Assembly (NCBI RefSeq): GCF_002101335.1
Contig: NZ_CP020773.1
Coordinates: 930,001 to 994,000, forward strand
Direction of reading: 5' to 3'
DNA: 64,000 nucleotides
Source of the DNA: Staphylococcus lutrae
GTDB taxonomy: Bacteria; Bacillota; Bacilli; Staphylococcales; Staphylococcaceae
The translations under genes and the position numbers were made by a program. Shown here piece by piece: positions 47,401 to 57,606 of the stretch (positions are counted from its first letter, which is position 1; each line of letters opens with the position of its first letter). The notes under the pieces are model-generated. The model had not been told where the DNA came from. It ran no database searches and saw only the letters and a list, made by a program, of their open reading frames with translations.

Positions 47401-50400
47401 TATGTCACCGTTACTGGCACATCCACTGTTCCCTCTGTATTACCATCCGGTAACTGTGTTGGGTCATCCACTGTGACACTCGGTTGTTCTCCAGTTGTTG
47501 GATAATTTGGTACTGTTACTGTTCCTACGATATCTTCTACTGTTATCGGTGTACCATGCTCTTTTTCTACACCACTTGTTTCTGGTGTGTACTTATCATT
47601 ATCCGCTTGTTTACCTGTTGTTACCGGTACTGTAATGTGATCTACTGTGCCATCTGGATACGTCACTGTGACTGGCACATCCACTGTACCCTCTGTATTA
47701 CCATTCGGTAATGTTGATGGATCATCCACTGTTACTTTTGGTTGTTCTCCAGTTGTTGGATAGTTTGGTACTGTTACTGTATTTGTAATCTCGTCTGCCG
47801 TCGTTGCTGTACCATACGGATGATTTACACCATTTGTTTCTGGCGTGTACTTATCATTATCCGCTTGTTTACCTGTTGTCACCGGTACTGTAATGTGATC
47901 TACCGTGCCATCTGGATATGTCACTGTGACTGACACATCTACCGTACCTTCTGTATTACCGTTCGGTAATGTTGATGGATCATCCACTGTTACTTTTGGC
48001 TGTTCTCCAGTTGTTGGATAGTTCGGTACTGTTACTGTTCCTACCACATCTTCTGCCGTCGTTGCTGTACCATACGGATGATTTACACCATTTGTTTCTG
48101 GCGTGTACTTATCATTATCCGCTTGTTTGCCTGTTGTCACCGGTACTGTAATGTGATCTACCGTGCCATCTGGATATGTCACTGTGACTGACACATCTAC
48201 CGTACCTTCTGTATTACCGTTCGGTAATGTTGATGGATCATCCACTGTGACACTCGGTTGTTCTCCAGTTGTTGGATAATTTGGTACTGTTACTGTTCCT
48301 ACGATATCTTCTACTGTTATCGGTGTACCATGCTCTTTTTCTACACCACTTGTTTCTGGTGTGTACTTATCATTATCCGCTTGTTTACCTGTTGTTACCG
48401 GTACTGTAATGTGATCTACTGTGCCATCTGGATACGTCACTGTGACTGGCATATCCACTGTACCCTCTGTATTACCATTCGGTAATGTTGATGGATCATC
48501 CACTGTTACTTTTGGTTGTTCTCCAGTTGTTGGATAGTTTGGTACTGTTACTGTATTTGTAATCTCGTCTGCCGTCGTTGCTGTACCATACGGATGATTT
48601 ACACCATTTGTTTCTGGCGTGTACTTATCATTATCCGCTTGTTTACCTGTTGTCACCGGTACTGTAATGTGATCTACCGTGCCATCTGGATATGTCACTG
48701 TGACTGACACATCTACCGTACCTTCTGTATTACCGTTCGGTAATGTTGATGGATCATCCACTGTTACTTTTGGCTGTTCTCCAGTTGTTGGATAGTTCGG
48801 TACTGTTACTGTTCCTACCACATCTTCTGCCGTCGTTGCTGTACCATACGGATGATTTACACCATTTGTTTCTGGCGTGTACTTATCATTATCCGCTTGT
48901 TTGCCTGTTGTCACCGGTACTGTAATGTGATCTACCGTGCCATCTGGATATGTCACTGTGACTGACACATCCACCGTACCTTCTGTATTACCGTTCGGTA
49001 ATGTTGATGGATCATCCACTGTTACTTTTGGCTGTTCTCCAGTTGTTGGGTAGTTTGGTACTGTTACTGTATTTGTAATCTCGTCTGCCGTTGTCGCCGT
49101 GCCATACGGATGATTTACACCATTTGTTTCTGGCGTGTACTTATCATTATCCGCTTGTTTGCCTGTTGTCACTGGTACTGTAATGTGATCTACTGTGCCA
49201 TCTGGATATGTCACTGTGACTGGCACATCCACTGTTCCCTCTGTATTACCGTTCGGTAATGTTGATGAATCATCCACTGTTACTTTTGGTTGTTCTCCAG
49301 TTGTTGGATAGTTTGGCACTGTTACTGTTCCTACCACATCTTCTGCCGTTGTCGCTGTACCATAATCTTTTTCTACACCACTTGTTTCTGGCGTGTACTT
49401 ATCATTATCCGCTTGTTTACCTGTTGTCACCGGTACTGTAATATGGTCTACTGTGCCATCTGGATACGTCACTGTGACTGGCACATCTACCGTACCTTCT
49501 GTATTACCGTTCGGTAATTGTGTCGGATCATCCACTGTTACTTTTGGTTGGTCTCCAGTTGTTGGATAGTTTGATACTGTTACTGTTCCTATCACATCTT
49601 CTGCCGTTGTCGCCGTGCCATACGGATGATTTACACCATTTGTTTCCGGTGTGTATTTATCATTATCTGCTTGTTTACCTGTTGTCACCGGTACTGTAAT
49701 GTGATCTACCGTGCCATCTGGATATGTCACCGTTACTGGCACATCTACCGTACCCTCTGTATTACCATTCGGTAATGTTGATGGGTCATCCACTGTTACT
49801 TTCGGTTGCTCTCCAGTTGTTGGATAATTTGGCACTGTTACTGTATTTGTGATGTCATCTACGGTTGTCTCTGTGCCATACGGATGATTTACGCCACTCG
49901 TTTCTGGTGTATATTTATCATTATCCGCCTGCTTTCCTGTTGTCACCGGTACTGTAATATGATCTACCGTGCCATCTGGATACGTCACTGTGACTGGCAC
50001 ATCCACTGTTCCCTCTGTATTACCATTCGGTAATGTTGATGGGTCATCCACTGTCACTTTCGGTTGCTCTCCAGTTGTTGGATAGTTTGGTACTGTTACT
50101 GTTCCTACCACATCTTCTGCCGTTGTCGCCGTGCCATACGGATGATTTACACCACTTGTTTCTGGCGTGTACTTATCATTATCCGCTTGTTTACCTGTTG
50201 TCACCGGTACTGTAATATGGTCTACTGTGCCATCTGGATACGTCACTGTGACTGGCACATCTACCGTACCTTCTGTATTACCGTTCGGTAATTGTGTCGG
50301 ATCATCCACTGTTACTTTTGGTTGGTCTCCAGTTGTTGGATAATTTGGCACTGTTACTGTTCCTACCACATCTTCTGCCGTTGTCGCCGTGCCATACGGA

Positions 50401-53400
50401 TGATTTACGCCACTCGTTTCTGGTGTGTATTTATCATTATCCGCCTGCTTTCCTGTTGTCACTGGTACTGTAATGTGATCTACCGTGCCATCTGGATATG
50501 TCACTGTGACTGGCACATCCACTGTTCCCTCTGTATTACCATTCGGTAATGTTGATGGGTCATCCACTGTTACTTTTGGTTGTTCTCCAGTTGTTGGATA
50601 GTTTGGCACTGTTACTGTTCCTACCACATCTTCTGCCGTTGTCGCTGTACCATAATCTTTTTCTACACCACTTGTTTCTGGCGTGTACTTATCATTATCC
50701 GCTTGTTTACCTGTTGTCACCGGTACTGTAATATGGTCTACTGTGCCATCTGGATACGTCACTGTGACTGGCACATCTACCGTACCTTCTGTATTACCGT
50801 TCGGTAATTGTGTCGGATCATCCACTGTTACTTTTGGTTGCTCTCCAGTTGTTGGATAATTTGGCACTGTTACTGTATTTGTGATGTCATCTACGGTTGT
50901 CTCTGTGCCATACGGATGATTTACGCCACTCGTTTCTGGTGTGTACTTATCATTATCTGCTTGTTTACCTGTTGTCACTGGTACTGTAATATGATCTACC
51001 GTGCCATCTGGATACGTCACTGTGACTGGCACATCCACTGTTCCTTCTGTATTACCGTTCGGTAATGTTGATGGGTCATCCACTGTTACTTTTGGTTGAT
51101 CTCCAGTTGTTGGATAATTTGGCACTGTTACTGTTCCTACCACATCTTCTGCCGTTGTCGCCGTGCCATACGGATGATTTACGCCACTTGTTTCCGGTGT
51201 GTAAACAACATTATCAGGTCTCTGTACCGCCGTTACGGTTACATTTGTAGGTTCCGATGTGTTGCCTGATTCATCTGTAGATGTCGCTGTAATCACTTCG
51301 CCACCATTAAGATCGACTCCCGTAGGAATATCTACCGTCCATGTTCCATCTGGATTCACTGTTGTTGTCCCAGTTTCACCATTCGGGAACGTCACTGTGA
51401 TTGTTTCACCTGGCGTACTTGTACCCGTTACCGTCGTATCTTCACTTGTCACTGGATTTACCAACGGTGCAGATGAAGCCGTTGTATCACTAACGATTTG
51501 TCGGACTAAATTGGCTTGATCCAAAATAATTTTGTTATTCTCCGCATCGTATGAACCGTTCGCAAAGTTTTCAGTGTTATCTAAAAATACGGCGAATAAT
51601 TCTGTACCTACATTAATTGGGGTTGTGAGCGTAATAGAGTAATTTCCATTCGCATCCGTTTCTGTTTGAAATAAAACATCACCATCTTTATTTACGATAA
51701 CGACATTTGTAAGTGGCTCTGCATTTCCACCTGTTATTACTAAATCTTTATCTGTAATAGGGTTTAACGTTCCCACGACAGGTTTAATTGTATCGGTAAC
51801 TACAAAATAGTTTCTAGTTGAATTCCCAGCTTCATCCGTAGAAATGACATAATTTAATCCATCTTGTATTTTCCATTGATCTCTCACTTCAAATGGCACT
51901 GGAATACTAAATCTGCCATTTTCATCTGCTGTTCCAGTATAAGATTCACCAGTGCGAAAATTAATTGTCACTGTAGAATTCGGTTCTGCAGTTCCTGAAA
52001 CATTTGGATTTGCTGTACCGAACATATCCTTAAGAAATACCGGATCCACAACGTGTGGAATTTCAGGTGCTATTGTATCAGCAACTGTCACAGGTACCGT
52101 CAACTCATCTGTTGTTCCATCTGGATATGTCACAACAACAGGTACATTGTGCGTCCCTAAAGTTGTACCATCTGGTAATTGATTAGAATCCTTCACTGTA
52201 ATTTGTGGTTGTTCTTCATCTGTTGGATAGTATGGAATTGTCACCGCGCCTGTAACGTCTTGTTCCGTTGTTGGTGTGCCATACTCTTTATTTACTACCG
52301 TACTCGTCGGTTCATACTGATCAGCCAACTGCACTGGTTCTCCAACAAAAGCATATCCGAGGACTGTCTCTTTTGAGCCATCTGAATATGTGACATTAAC
52401 TAGGACTTCATATGCATCTACAGGGATATCCGCACCCGGTGCTACGAAAATCGTACCGTCTGGATTCACTGTTACCCAATCAGGCACATTATCTCCTCGT
52501 TCAAAAATTGTCCCTGCTGGCAGTGGCTGACTACTATTCTCTAAAGGTACAGGTGCTGTCGCTGTTTTACCTGCTTCTACAAATACTCCTGGATAATGCG
52601 GCTGATATATGTCTGCTAATTTTCCTGTTTTCACTGGCACTGTAATATGATCCACTGTTCCATCTGGGTATGTTACTGTGACCGGCACATCTACTGTTCC
52701 TTTTGTATGACCATCCGGTAATGTTGATGGGTCATCTACTGTGATTCTCGGTTGTTCTCCATCTGTTGGATAATTCGGAATTGTCACGGCTCCTATAACG
52801 TCTTGTTCCGTTGTTGGTGTAAGATATGGAGGATTTAAACGGCTTGCTTCTGGTGTGTACTTATCATTATCCGCTTGTTTGCCTGTTGTGACTGGCACTG
52901 TCATGTGATCTACTGTGCCATCTGGATATGTCACTGTGACTGGCACATCTACCGTTCCTTCTGTACGACCATCAGGTAATGTTGATGAATCATCTACTGT
53001 GATCCTCGGTTGTTCTTCATCTGTTGGATAGTATGGAATTGTCACCGCGCCTGTAACGTCTTGTTCCGTTGTTGGTGTGCCGAACGCTTTATTGACTGTC
53101 GCACTCGTTGGTTCGTACTGTTCAGCTAATTTTGCAGGGGCTTCAACATTAACAGTCGCAAACACCGTCTCTTTTGAGCTATCTGGATATGTCACGACAA
53201 CAGGTACATTATATTGACCTACAGGCACATCTGCACCTGGTGTCACTGAAATTGTACCGTCTGGATTCACCGTTGCCCAATCAGGTACGTTATTTCCTCG
53301 TTCAAAAGTTGTCCCTGATGGCAATGTCTGACCGCTATTATCTAAAGGTACAGGTGCTGTCGCTGTTTTACCTGGTTCTACATTTACTGGTATATAATGC

Positions 53401-55724
53401 GGTTGATATGTGATTGCATTTTCATTGACTTGAACTAATAATGAATCTGCCGCAATATCATTCCCACCTGAAACAATGTAAGCAGTGTAAATTTCACCTG
53501 ATTTTGCATCACTAGGAATGGTAAATGTTCCTGCTGCTTCCGCTGCTTCGACCGTAGTCACTTGTTGACTTTTTTGCACGACATTCCCTTTTGAATCTCT
53601 CCATTCAACAAATGTTGGTAGCGGAGAGATTGCGGTTGATGTGACATCAATATGTGCTACGTCTCCACGTTTTGCTGGATTCGTTGTAATGTCGAAATCA
53701 GTAATTTCCAGTGTTGTTTCAATGGTTTCAACCAATGCGAAGTTAACGTTAACCCACGCGTTTCTTGCTGGTCTATAATAAGGTGCCGTTTGAGGTGTAA
53801 ATGATAGATTATTATTTGGTGTTTGGAATAATGGTGATGTAAATGACGAATAGCCTTTAACTAAGTTTCCTTGATTGTCTAAAACATAACCATACAAATA
53901 ATCTTTATTCAAATCACCCTTAGGAAAACGTAAAGTATAATTACCATTTGTATCTGTTCTACCTGTTACTGTTGCTGAGATATATTCAGGGTGTTCAGTT
54001 AATAATTGGTGTGCAGCGGCTACTTGTTCAGCTTGAGGCAATTTTGAAACTTGAGCTTTATAGGCTGTCGCACCTTCTTGTGTAAGCGAAGACATCACAA
54101 CTTGGTAACCTTCTCGTGCGATATCTCCATTGTTAAAGTTTGGTCCTGTCGCGGAGTTCGCATAATCTCCAGCACCTGTTTCAGACCATACTTTACCACT
54201 CACAAAATCATCCACACTTGCTGTTACAGCTGGATTACTTAGCGAGCCTTGTGCATCGTTAAGCCACTGTGCATTGTCTTTTGTCGTATAACCATTTGTT
54301 GGAATGACACTCATAAAAATACCTGTACGTTGCATGTTCGTTCCTATGAGTGGGAATTGACCGAGATTGCTATTTGTGACTGAATTGACATAAGACCCTG
54401 GGAAAAAGCCTCCTGATTGACGCAACATCGTTACGGTATTGCCATCTGCTGTTTTAAAATCATCAATCCATAAGCGATAATATTGACCTCCTGTCGCATT
54501 GTAGCGGTGTGATGTTCCCTTCGCGTCTATCCATGCTTCACGCAAATCAAAAGCATATGCTCCTGGTCCAACTTGACTACCATCTGCAGAACTTAATCGG
54601 TTTGTTGTATTCGCTTGATAAACGGGAGAGACCGCACCATCTTTATCAATCCATTGCATGTAAACTTTTGTTCCTTCTGGTACAGGTGTCAATCCATTGG
54701 CAAATGTTGCAGGTGTTCCGTGATCGACGACCCAAGCTCTACCCGATAACGTATGTGCAGCATTCGTCGCATCGGTCTGCGAACGGATATAGCTATTCGC
54801 TAATGCATCTGCAACAATCACACGATTCTTTTCTGCAACAACATCATTGTTAGCTGTTGTATCGACTACCGCAAAGAAAGTCGTTTCATTTGCTGAGCGT
54901 GTCAAGGATTCATCATTAGTGTAAGCTGTGTTTCTTGCTGAAATGGTTGTCGCTGGTGGTGTTAATTCATTTTGTTGATTTGCTAAATCTTTGAGTAACG
55001 CCAAATAAATGTCTTCAGCGGACATATGTTCAACATCGATGTTCAAATGTGCTAACTTTTCATTAATTTTTTCTTCGGAAAGTGTTGTGTTTTGAGTGAG
55101 GTAGTTGTGCACTTCATTTAATTTATCTGCTTGAGAAAGTGATTGACTCGATGGGTCTTGAGATTGTGTCGCTGGGGAATTGTTGGCTTGAGTATTTTCA
55201 TTTTGAGGCGGTGTCTGTTGGGCGATATCGTCTTTATTTGTTGGTGTTTGATCTGCGGGCTGTACCGGTAATGCCTCATTCAACACTTGGTTTTCACTAT
55301 TTGATGAATAAGCGGAATTCCAATAACGTGAATAGTATTCTTCTGCCGTTAGCTCGTGTTCTGTAATTTCTGGCTGTGGTGCCACTTCTTCTGCCGATGT
55401 GACGGCTGATTTTTCAACTGATGGTGTTGCTTCGGTTGCAAGTGTTGCATCCGTTGTTTCTACCGTTGGCGCTGCTTCAACAGCAGGTGCCTCGCTCGTT
55501 GTTTCTGCTAGTGATGTTCCCTCTCCCAAAACATCACTTTTAGACGTGTTTGATTCCTGAGTTGCCGTATCTTCAGTTGCTGCAGATGCCTCATTTGAAT
55601 GAACACCAAAAATGAGTGTTGCACCTACAAGGATCGATGCGGTACCCACTGAAAAACGCCGAATAGCGTATCGATTTTGACGATTAGGCAAAAAGTCTAA
55701 ACGTCTTTTTCTTGGTTTATCCAT
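44409..55724 (-). CDS. Giant YSIRK/LPXTG surface protein with 24 tandem Rib-type repeats
   Basis: The 3771-residue wall protein begins with a YSIRK signal (NRYAIRRFSVGTASILVGAT) and an Ala/Glu/Thr-rich stretch (about 50-250). A globular region (about 290-770) shared with its neighbour follows, with HTLSGRAWVVDHGTPATF and GPGAYAFDLR. Next come Rib-type and linker domains (about 770-1180), then Ig-like modules (TANPNVSGTAEPNSTVTI; SGNTSEPTNVTVTA, about 1200-1500). A run of 24 near-identical 86-residue repeats (about 1504-3567) is followed by LPDTG (3734-3738) and the membrane anchor. AAGGGGAC precedes the ATG. The repeats probably form a long stalk lifting the globular tip beyond the wall. The ligand is unknown. 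Confidence 0.9.
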   Translation of the reverse strand: MDKPRKRRLDFLPNRQNRYAIRRFSVGTASILVGATLIFGVHSNEASAATEDTATQESNTSKSDVLGEGTSLAETTSEAPAVEAAPTVETTDATLATEATPSVEKSAVTSAEEVAPQPEITEHELTAEEYYSRYWNSAYSSNSENQVLNEALPVQPADQTPTNKDDIAQQTPPQNENTQANNSPATQSQDPSSQSLSQADKLNEVHNYLTQNTTLSEEKINEKLAHLNIDVEHMSAEDIYLALLKDLANQQNELTPPATTISARNTAYTNDESLTRSANETTFFAVVDTTANNDVVAEKNRVIVADALANSYIRSQTDATNAAHTLSGRAWVVDHGTPATFANGLTPVPEGTKVYMQWIDKDGAVSPVYQANTTNRLSSADGSQVGPGAYAFDLREAWIDAKGTSHRYNATGGQYYRLWIDDFKTADGNTVTMLRQSGGFFPGSYVNSVTNSNLGQFPLIGTNMQRTGIFMSVIPTNGYTTKDNAQWLNDAQGSLSNPAVTASVDDFVSGKVWSETGAGDYANSATGPNFNNGDIAREGYQVVMSSLTQEGATAYKAQVSKLPQAEQVAAAHQLLTEHPEYISATVTGRTDTNGNYTLRFPKGDLNKDYLYGYVLDNQGNLVKGYSSFTSPLFQTPNNNLSFTPQTAPYYRPARNAWVNVNFALVETIETTLEITDFDITTNPAKRGDVAHIDVTSTAISPLPTFVEWRDSKGNVVQKSQQVTTVEAAEAAGTFTIPSDAKSGEIYTAYIVSGGNDIAADSLLVQVNENAITYQPHYIPVNVEPGKTATAPVPLDNSGQTLPSGTTFERGNNVPDWATVNPDGTISVTPGADVPVGQYNVPVVVTYPDSSKETVFATVNVEAPAKLAEQYEPTSATVNKAFGTPTTEQDVTGAVTIPYYPTDEEQPRITVDDSSTLPDGRTEGTVDVPVTVTYPDGTVDHMTVPVTTGKQADNDKYTPEASRLNPPYLTPTTEQDVIGAVTIPNYPTDGEQPRITVDDPSTLPDGHTKGTVDVPVTVTYPDGTVDHITVPVKTGKLADIYQPHYPGVFVEAGKTATAPVPLENSSQPLPAGTIFERGDNVPDWVTVNPDGTIFVAPGADIPVDAYEVLVNVTYSDGSKETVLGYAFVGEPVQLADQYEPTSTVVNKEYGTPTTEQDVTGAVTIPYYPTDEEQPQITVKDSNQLPDGTTLGTHNVPVVVTYPDGTTDELTVPVTVADTIAPEIPHVVDPVFLKDMFGTANPNVSGTAEPNSTVTINFRTGESYTGTADENGRFSIPVPFEVRDQWKIQDGLNYVISTDEAGNSTRNYFVVTDTIKPVVGTLNPITDKDLVITGGNAEPLTNVVIVNKDGDVLFQTETDANGNYSITLTTPINVGTELFAVFLDNTENFANGSYDAENNKIILDQANLVRQIVSDTTASSAPLVNPVTSEDTTVTGTSTPGETITVTFPNGETGTTTVNPDGTWTVDIPTGVDLNGGEVITATSTDESGNTSEPTNVTVTAVQRPDNVVYTPETSGVNHPYGTATTAEDVVGTVTVPNYPTTGDQPKVTVDDPSTLPNGNTEGTVDVPVTVTYPDGTVDHITVPVTTGKQADNDKYTPETSGVNHPYGTETTVDDITNTVTVPNYPTTGEQPKVTVDDPTQLPNGNTEGTVDVPVTVTYPDGTVDHITVPVTTGKQADNDKYTPETSGVEKDYGTATTAEDVVGTVTVPNYPTTGEQPKVTVDDPSTLPNGNTEGTVDVPVTVTYPDGTVDHITVPVTTGKQADNDKYTPETSGVNHPYGTATTAEDVVGTVTVPNYPTTGDQPKVTVDDPTQLPNGNTEGTVDVPVTVTYPDGTVDHITVPVTTGKQADNDKYTPETSGVNHPYGTATTAEDVVGTVTVPNYPTTGEQPKVTVDDPSTLPNGNTEGTVDVPVTVTYPDGTVDHITVPVTTGKQADNDKYTPETSGVNHPYGTETTVDDITNTVTVPNYPTTGEQPKVTVDDPSTLPNGNTEGTVDVPVTVTYPDGTVDHITVPVTTGKQADNDKYTPETNGVNHPYGTATTAEDVIGTVTVSNYPTTGDQPKVTVDDPTQLPNGNTEGTVDVPVTVTYPDGTVDHITVPVTTGKQADNDKYTPETSGVEKDYGTATTAEDVVGTVTVPNYPTTGEQPKVTVDDSSTLPNGNTEGTVDVPVTVTYPDGTVDHITVPVTTGKQADNDKYTPETNGVNHPYGTATTADEITNTVTVPNYPTTGEQPKVTVDDPSTLPNGNTEGTVDVSVTVTYPDGTVDHITVPVTTGKQADNDKYTPETNGVNHPYGTATTAEDVVGTVTVPNYPTTGEQPKVTVDDPSTLPNGNTEGTVDVSVTVTYPDGTVDHITVPVTTGKQADNDKYTPETNGVNHPYGTATTADEITNTVTVPNYPTTGEQPKVTVDDPSTLPNGNTEGTVDMPVTVTYPDGTVDHITVPVTTGKQADNDKYTPETSGVEKEHGTPITVEDIVGTVTVPNYPTTGEQPSVTVDDPSTLPNGNTEGTVDVSVTVTYPDGTVDHITVPVTTGKQADNDKYTPETNGVNHPYGTATTAEDVVGTVTVPNYPTTGEQPKVTVDDPSTLPNGNTEGTVDVSVTVTYPDGTVDHITVPVTTGKQADNDKYTPETNGVNHPYGTATTADEITNTVTVPNYPTTGEQPKVTVDDPSTLPNGNTEGTVDVPVTVTYPDGTVDHITVPVTTGKQADNDKYTPETSGVEKEHGTPITVEDIVGTVTVPNYPTTGEQPSVTVDDPTQLPDGNTEGTVDVPVTVTYPDGTVDHITVPVTTSKQADNDKYTPETNGVEKEHGTPITVEDVVGTVTVPNYPTTGDQPKVTVDDPSTLPNGNTEGTVDVPVTVTYPDGTVDHITVPVTTGKQADNDKYTPETSGIEKEHGTPITVEDVVGTVTVPNYPTTGDQPKVTVDDPSTLPNGNTEGTVDVPVTVTYPDGTVDHITVPVTTGKQADNDKYTPETNGVNHPYGTATTADEITNTVTVPNYPTTGEQPKVTVDDPSTLPNGNTEGTVDVPVIVTYPDGTVDHITVPVTTSKQADNDKYTPETNGVEKEHGTPITVEDVVGTVTVPNYPTTGDQPKVTVDDPSTLPNGNTEGTVDVPVTVTYPDGTVDHITVPVTTSKQADNDKYTPETNGVEKEHGTPITVEDVLGTVTVPNYPTTGEQPKVTVDDPSTLPNGNTEGTVDVPVTVTYPDGTVDHITVPVTTSKQADNDKYTPETNGVEKEHGTPITVEDVVGTVTVPNYPTTGDQPKVTVDDPSTLPNGNTEGTVDVPVTVTYPDGTVDHITVPVTTGKQADNDKYTPETSGIEKEHGTPITVEDVVGTVTVPNYPTTGDQPKVTVDDPSTLPNGNTEGTVDVSVTVTYPDGTVDHITVPVTTSKQADNDKYTPETNGVEKEHGTPITVEDIVGTVTVPNYPTTGEQPKVTVEDPSTLPNGNTEGTVDVPVTVTYPDGTVDHITVPVTTGKQADNDKYTPETNGVEKEHGTPITVEDIVGTVTVPNYPTTGDQPKVTVDDPSTLPNGNTEGTVDVPVTVTYPDGTVDHITVPVTTVGDTSSQADKNYPSYEETHVSPGTTVHVNQTGDNTMPDGTHYEIGKDIPKGWTVSVDPNSGMVSITPPQNAKVGEIVRIPIVVVYPDGSMEMLSVTVIVDGKDNGTSKPIVKTPIKDNVMPSGDSHTAVGSNGTKSTMMSDMKPTLKSEMVSMHNNQDAMNQPMPHSTETLPDTGETDYSNGALLGGLFATLGGLFLIGRRRKDNEEK
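45024..51215 (-). repeat. Array of 24 tandem 258-bp repeats
   Basis: The unit encodes 86 residues: DNDKYTPETxGV, then NHPYG or EKEHG, then VTVPNYPTTGxQPKVTVDDP, ending VDHITVPVTTGKQA. I counted 24 copies. Two sequence classes are spatially separated: NHPYGTATTAEDVV types toward the protein N-terminus (high coordinates) and EKEHGTPITVEDVV types toward the C-terminus. Exact block duplications of three and five units are present. The array is in frame throughout. Copy number may vary between strains, and short-read assemblies may collapse it. Confidence 0.95.
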
Positions 55725-56353
55725 AAAAATATCGTCCCCTTATTATGATTAAATTTCTTCTTACGATATAAAGAATATACCAATTTATTACGTCGTACAA
55801 CTATAGTTAAAATAATTTTAAAATGTATAACGCTCTATAATTAATTATTTGTTGATATTTTATTTTTGATTTTAAGAAATGTATTAGTTTCATGTTTGTT
55901 ATACTATTTACAATAAATTAAATGAAATTGATTTTTCTTAAGACAACAGACTTTGATAGGCTTTAATATCGTATATAATGATTTTGAAAATGATTTTTAT
56001 AATTAATCATTATATGCTGATAACTAAAATTAATATTCATTTTTATAAAGTTGTACATTTTTATTATTATTTGTAAATGGTTGTTTCATTTTTATAATTT
56101 TCACTAGATTCACTGGCAACTGTTCATTTCTCACGATTTTTTTAGTCTATTACGAGGAAAAATTTCTATATGTTTCTACATGAATGTAAGCATCGCCTTT
56201 TATCTATTTATGAAAAGGAATGCGGGTTTAACTGTGCTTGCTTTTAAATTTTAAATACCTCTTTCATATGTAAAAAGATAAAATTGAAAAAGGGCACTGA
56301 TGCCAGCTGCCCTTACGTCGTATCAATCTTTGAAAATGCTCAAATAAAAAAGC
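55725..56353. other. AT-rich upstream region of the giant surface protein gene
   Basis: This must hold the promoter of the giant gene, read leftwards. A small hairpin (agggca / tgccct, about 56293-56317) lies near the deoB end. No other gene is visible. Confidence 0.4.
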
Positions 56354-56380
56354 AGCCGACTCCTATCATTGGAATCAGCC
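56354..56380 (-). terminator. Terminator of deoB
   Basis: The stem agccgactcc / ggaatcagcc (two G-U pairs) is followed on the minus strand by six T. It lies 11 nt after the deoB stop. Confidence 0.8.
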
Positions 56381-56391
56381 ACTTCTTTTAA

Positions 56392-57570
56392 CTATTTCAA
56401 TTCACTTAAATAACTGCGACCGTACTCAGGTAATGTCACGCCAAAGTTATCCGCTATCGTCGCACCAATCGAGCTAAATGTGGTATCTCCTTCTAGCGCA
56501 TGTCCTTCTTTAAACTTCGGACTGTACATTAATACTGGAATATATTCGCGTGTATGATCTGTACCGTCTGCCGTTGGATCGTTCCCATGATCCGCTGTAA
56601 TGATTAACAAATCATCTTCGCGCATCGTTGCCATTAATTCAGGTAAACGCTCGTCAAAATCTTTAATGGCTTGTGCATATCCTGGCTTATCTCGACGGTG
56701 TCCATACAATGCATCAAAATCAACCAAATTTAAAAAGCTAAGCCCTGTAAAATCTTTTTTCACAACTTGCATTAATTGGTCCATACCGTCCATATTACTT
56801 TTCGTGCGAATCGCTTCTGTCACGCCTTCGCCATCGTAAATGTCATTAATTTTTCCAATCGCAATCACGTCATAATCATTTTCTTTTAACGTGTTCATCA
56901 CTGTTTTACCAAAGGGTTTCAGTGCATAATCATGACGGTTGCTTGTACGCGTAAAGTTTCCAGGTTTGCCGACATATGGACGCGCAATAATTCGTCCAAT
57001 TAAATATTTCGGGTCTTTAGTCAATTCACGGACTTTTTCACAAATATCGTAAAGCTCTTCTAACGGAATGACATCTTCATGTGCAGCGATTTGTAGTACT
57101 GGATCTGCAGAGGTATAGACAATTAAATCCCCTGTCTTCATTTGATGCTCGCCCCACTCATCAATAATTTGAGTCCCTGATGCCGGGCGATTGGCAACAA
57201 CTTTGCGACCTGATAATTGTTCAATTTCCTGAATTAACGCGTCAGGGAAACCGTTTGGATATACTTTAAACGGTTGCATGATGTTAAGTCCCATGATTTC
57301 CCAGTGTCCAGTCATCGTATCCTTGCCGACAGAGGCTTCGCTCAATTTTGTATAGTATGCTGCCGGATGTGCCACCGCTTCAATGACAGGTAATGGTGCA
57401 ATATTGCCGAGACCTAATTTTTCAAGGTTTGGCAATGACTGATCAAAACCTTCGAGCGTATGTTTTAAAGTATGTGCGCCCTCGTCGTTAAACGCTTTCG
57501 CATCTGGGGCTTCTCCAATGCCCACTGAATCCATGACAATTAAATGTACACGTTTGAATGGTACTGTCAT
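56392..57570 (-). CDS. deoB: Phosphopentomutase DeoB
   Basis: This 392-residue manganese enzyme of the alkaline phosphatase fold interconverts ribose/deoxyribose 1-phosphate and 5-phosphate in nucleoside salvage. Seen: [15 protein letters not shown] (metal Asp), the phosphorylated Thr region [30 protein letters not shown] and [11 protein letters not shown] set the start at the ATG at 57570 ([10 protein letters not shown]), which gives the usual family length. It lies 36 bp after deoC in the same transcript. Confidence 0.95.
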   Translation of the reverse strand: MTVPFKRVHLIVMDSVGIGEAPDAKAFNDEGAHTLKHTLEGFDQSLPNLEKLGLGNIAPLPVIEAVAHPAAYYTKLSEASVGKDTMTGHWEIMGLNIMQPFKVYPNGFPDALIQEIEQLSGRKVVANRPASGTQIIDEWGEHQMKTGDLIVYTSADPVLQIAAHEDVIPLEELYDICEKVRELTKDPKYLIGRIIARPYVGKPGNFTRTSNRHDYALKPFGKTVMNTLKENDYDVIAIGKINDIYDGEGVTEAIRTKSNMDGMDQLMQVVKKDFTGLSFLNLVDFDALYGHRRDKPGYAQAIKDFDERLPELMATMREDDLLIITADHGNDPTADGTDHTREYIPVLMYSPKFKEGHALEGDTTFSSIGATIADNFGVTLPEYGRSYLSELK

Positions 57571-57606
57571 TTGAATCACTCTCACTTATTTAAGAATAAA
57601 ATCGTT

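Noticed and set aside
45024..51215. CRISPR-like periodic repeats
   Set aside because: The period is 258 bp with no unique spacers, and the repeats are fully coding in one long frame.
45131..51250. About thirty plus-strand open frames of 60-86 codons opposite the repeat array
   Set aside because: They repeat with the 258-bp period and are mirror frames of the strong minus-strand coding repeats, with no ribosome binding sites.
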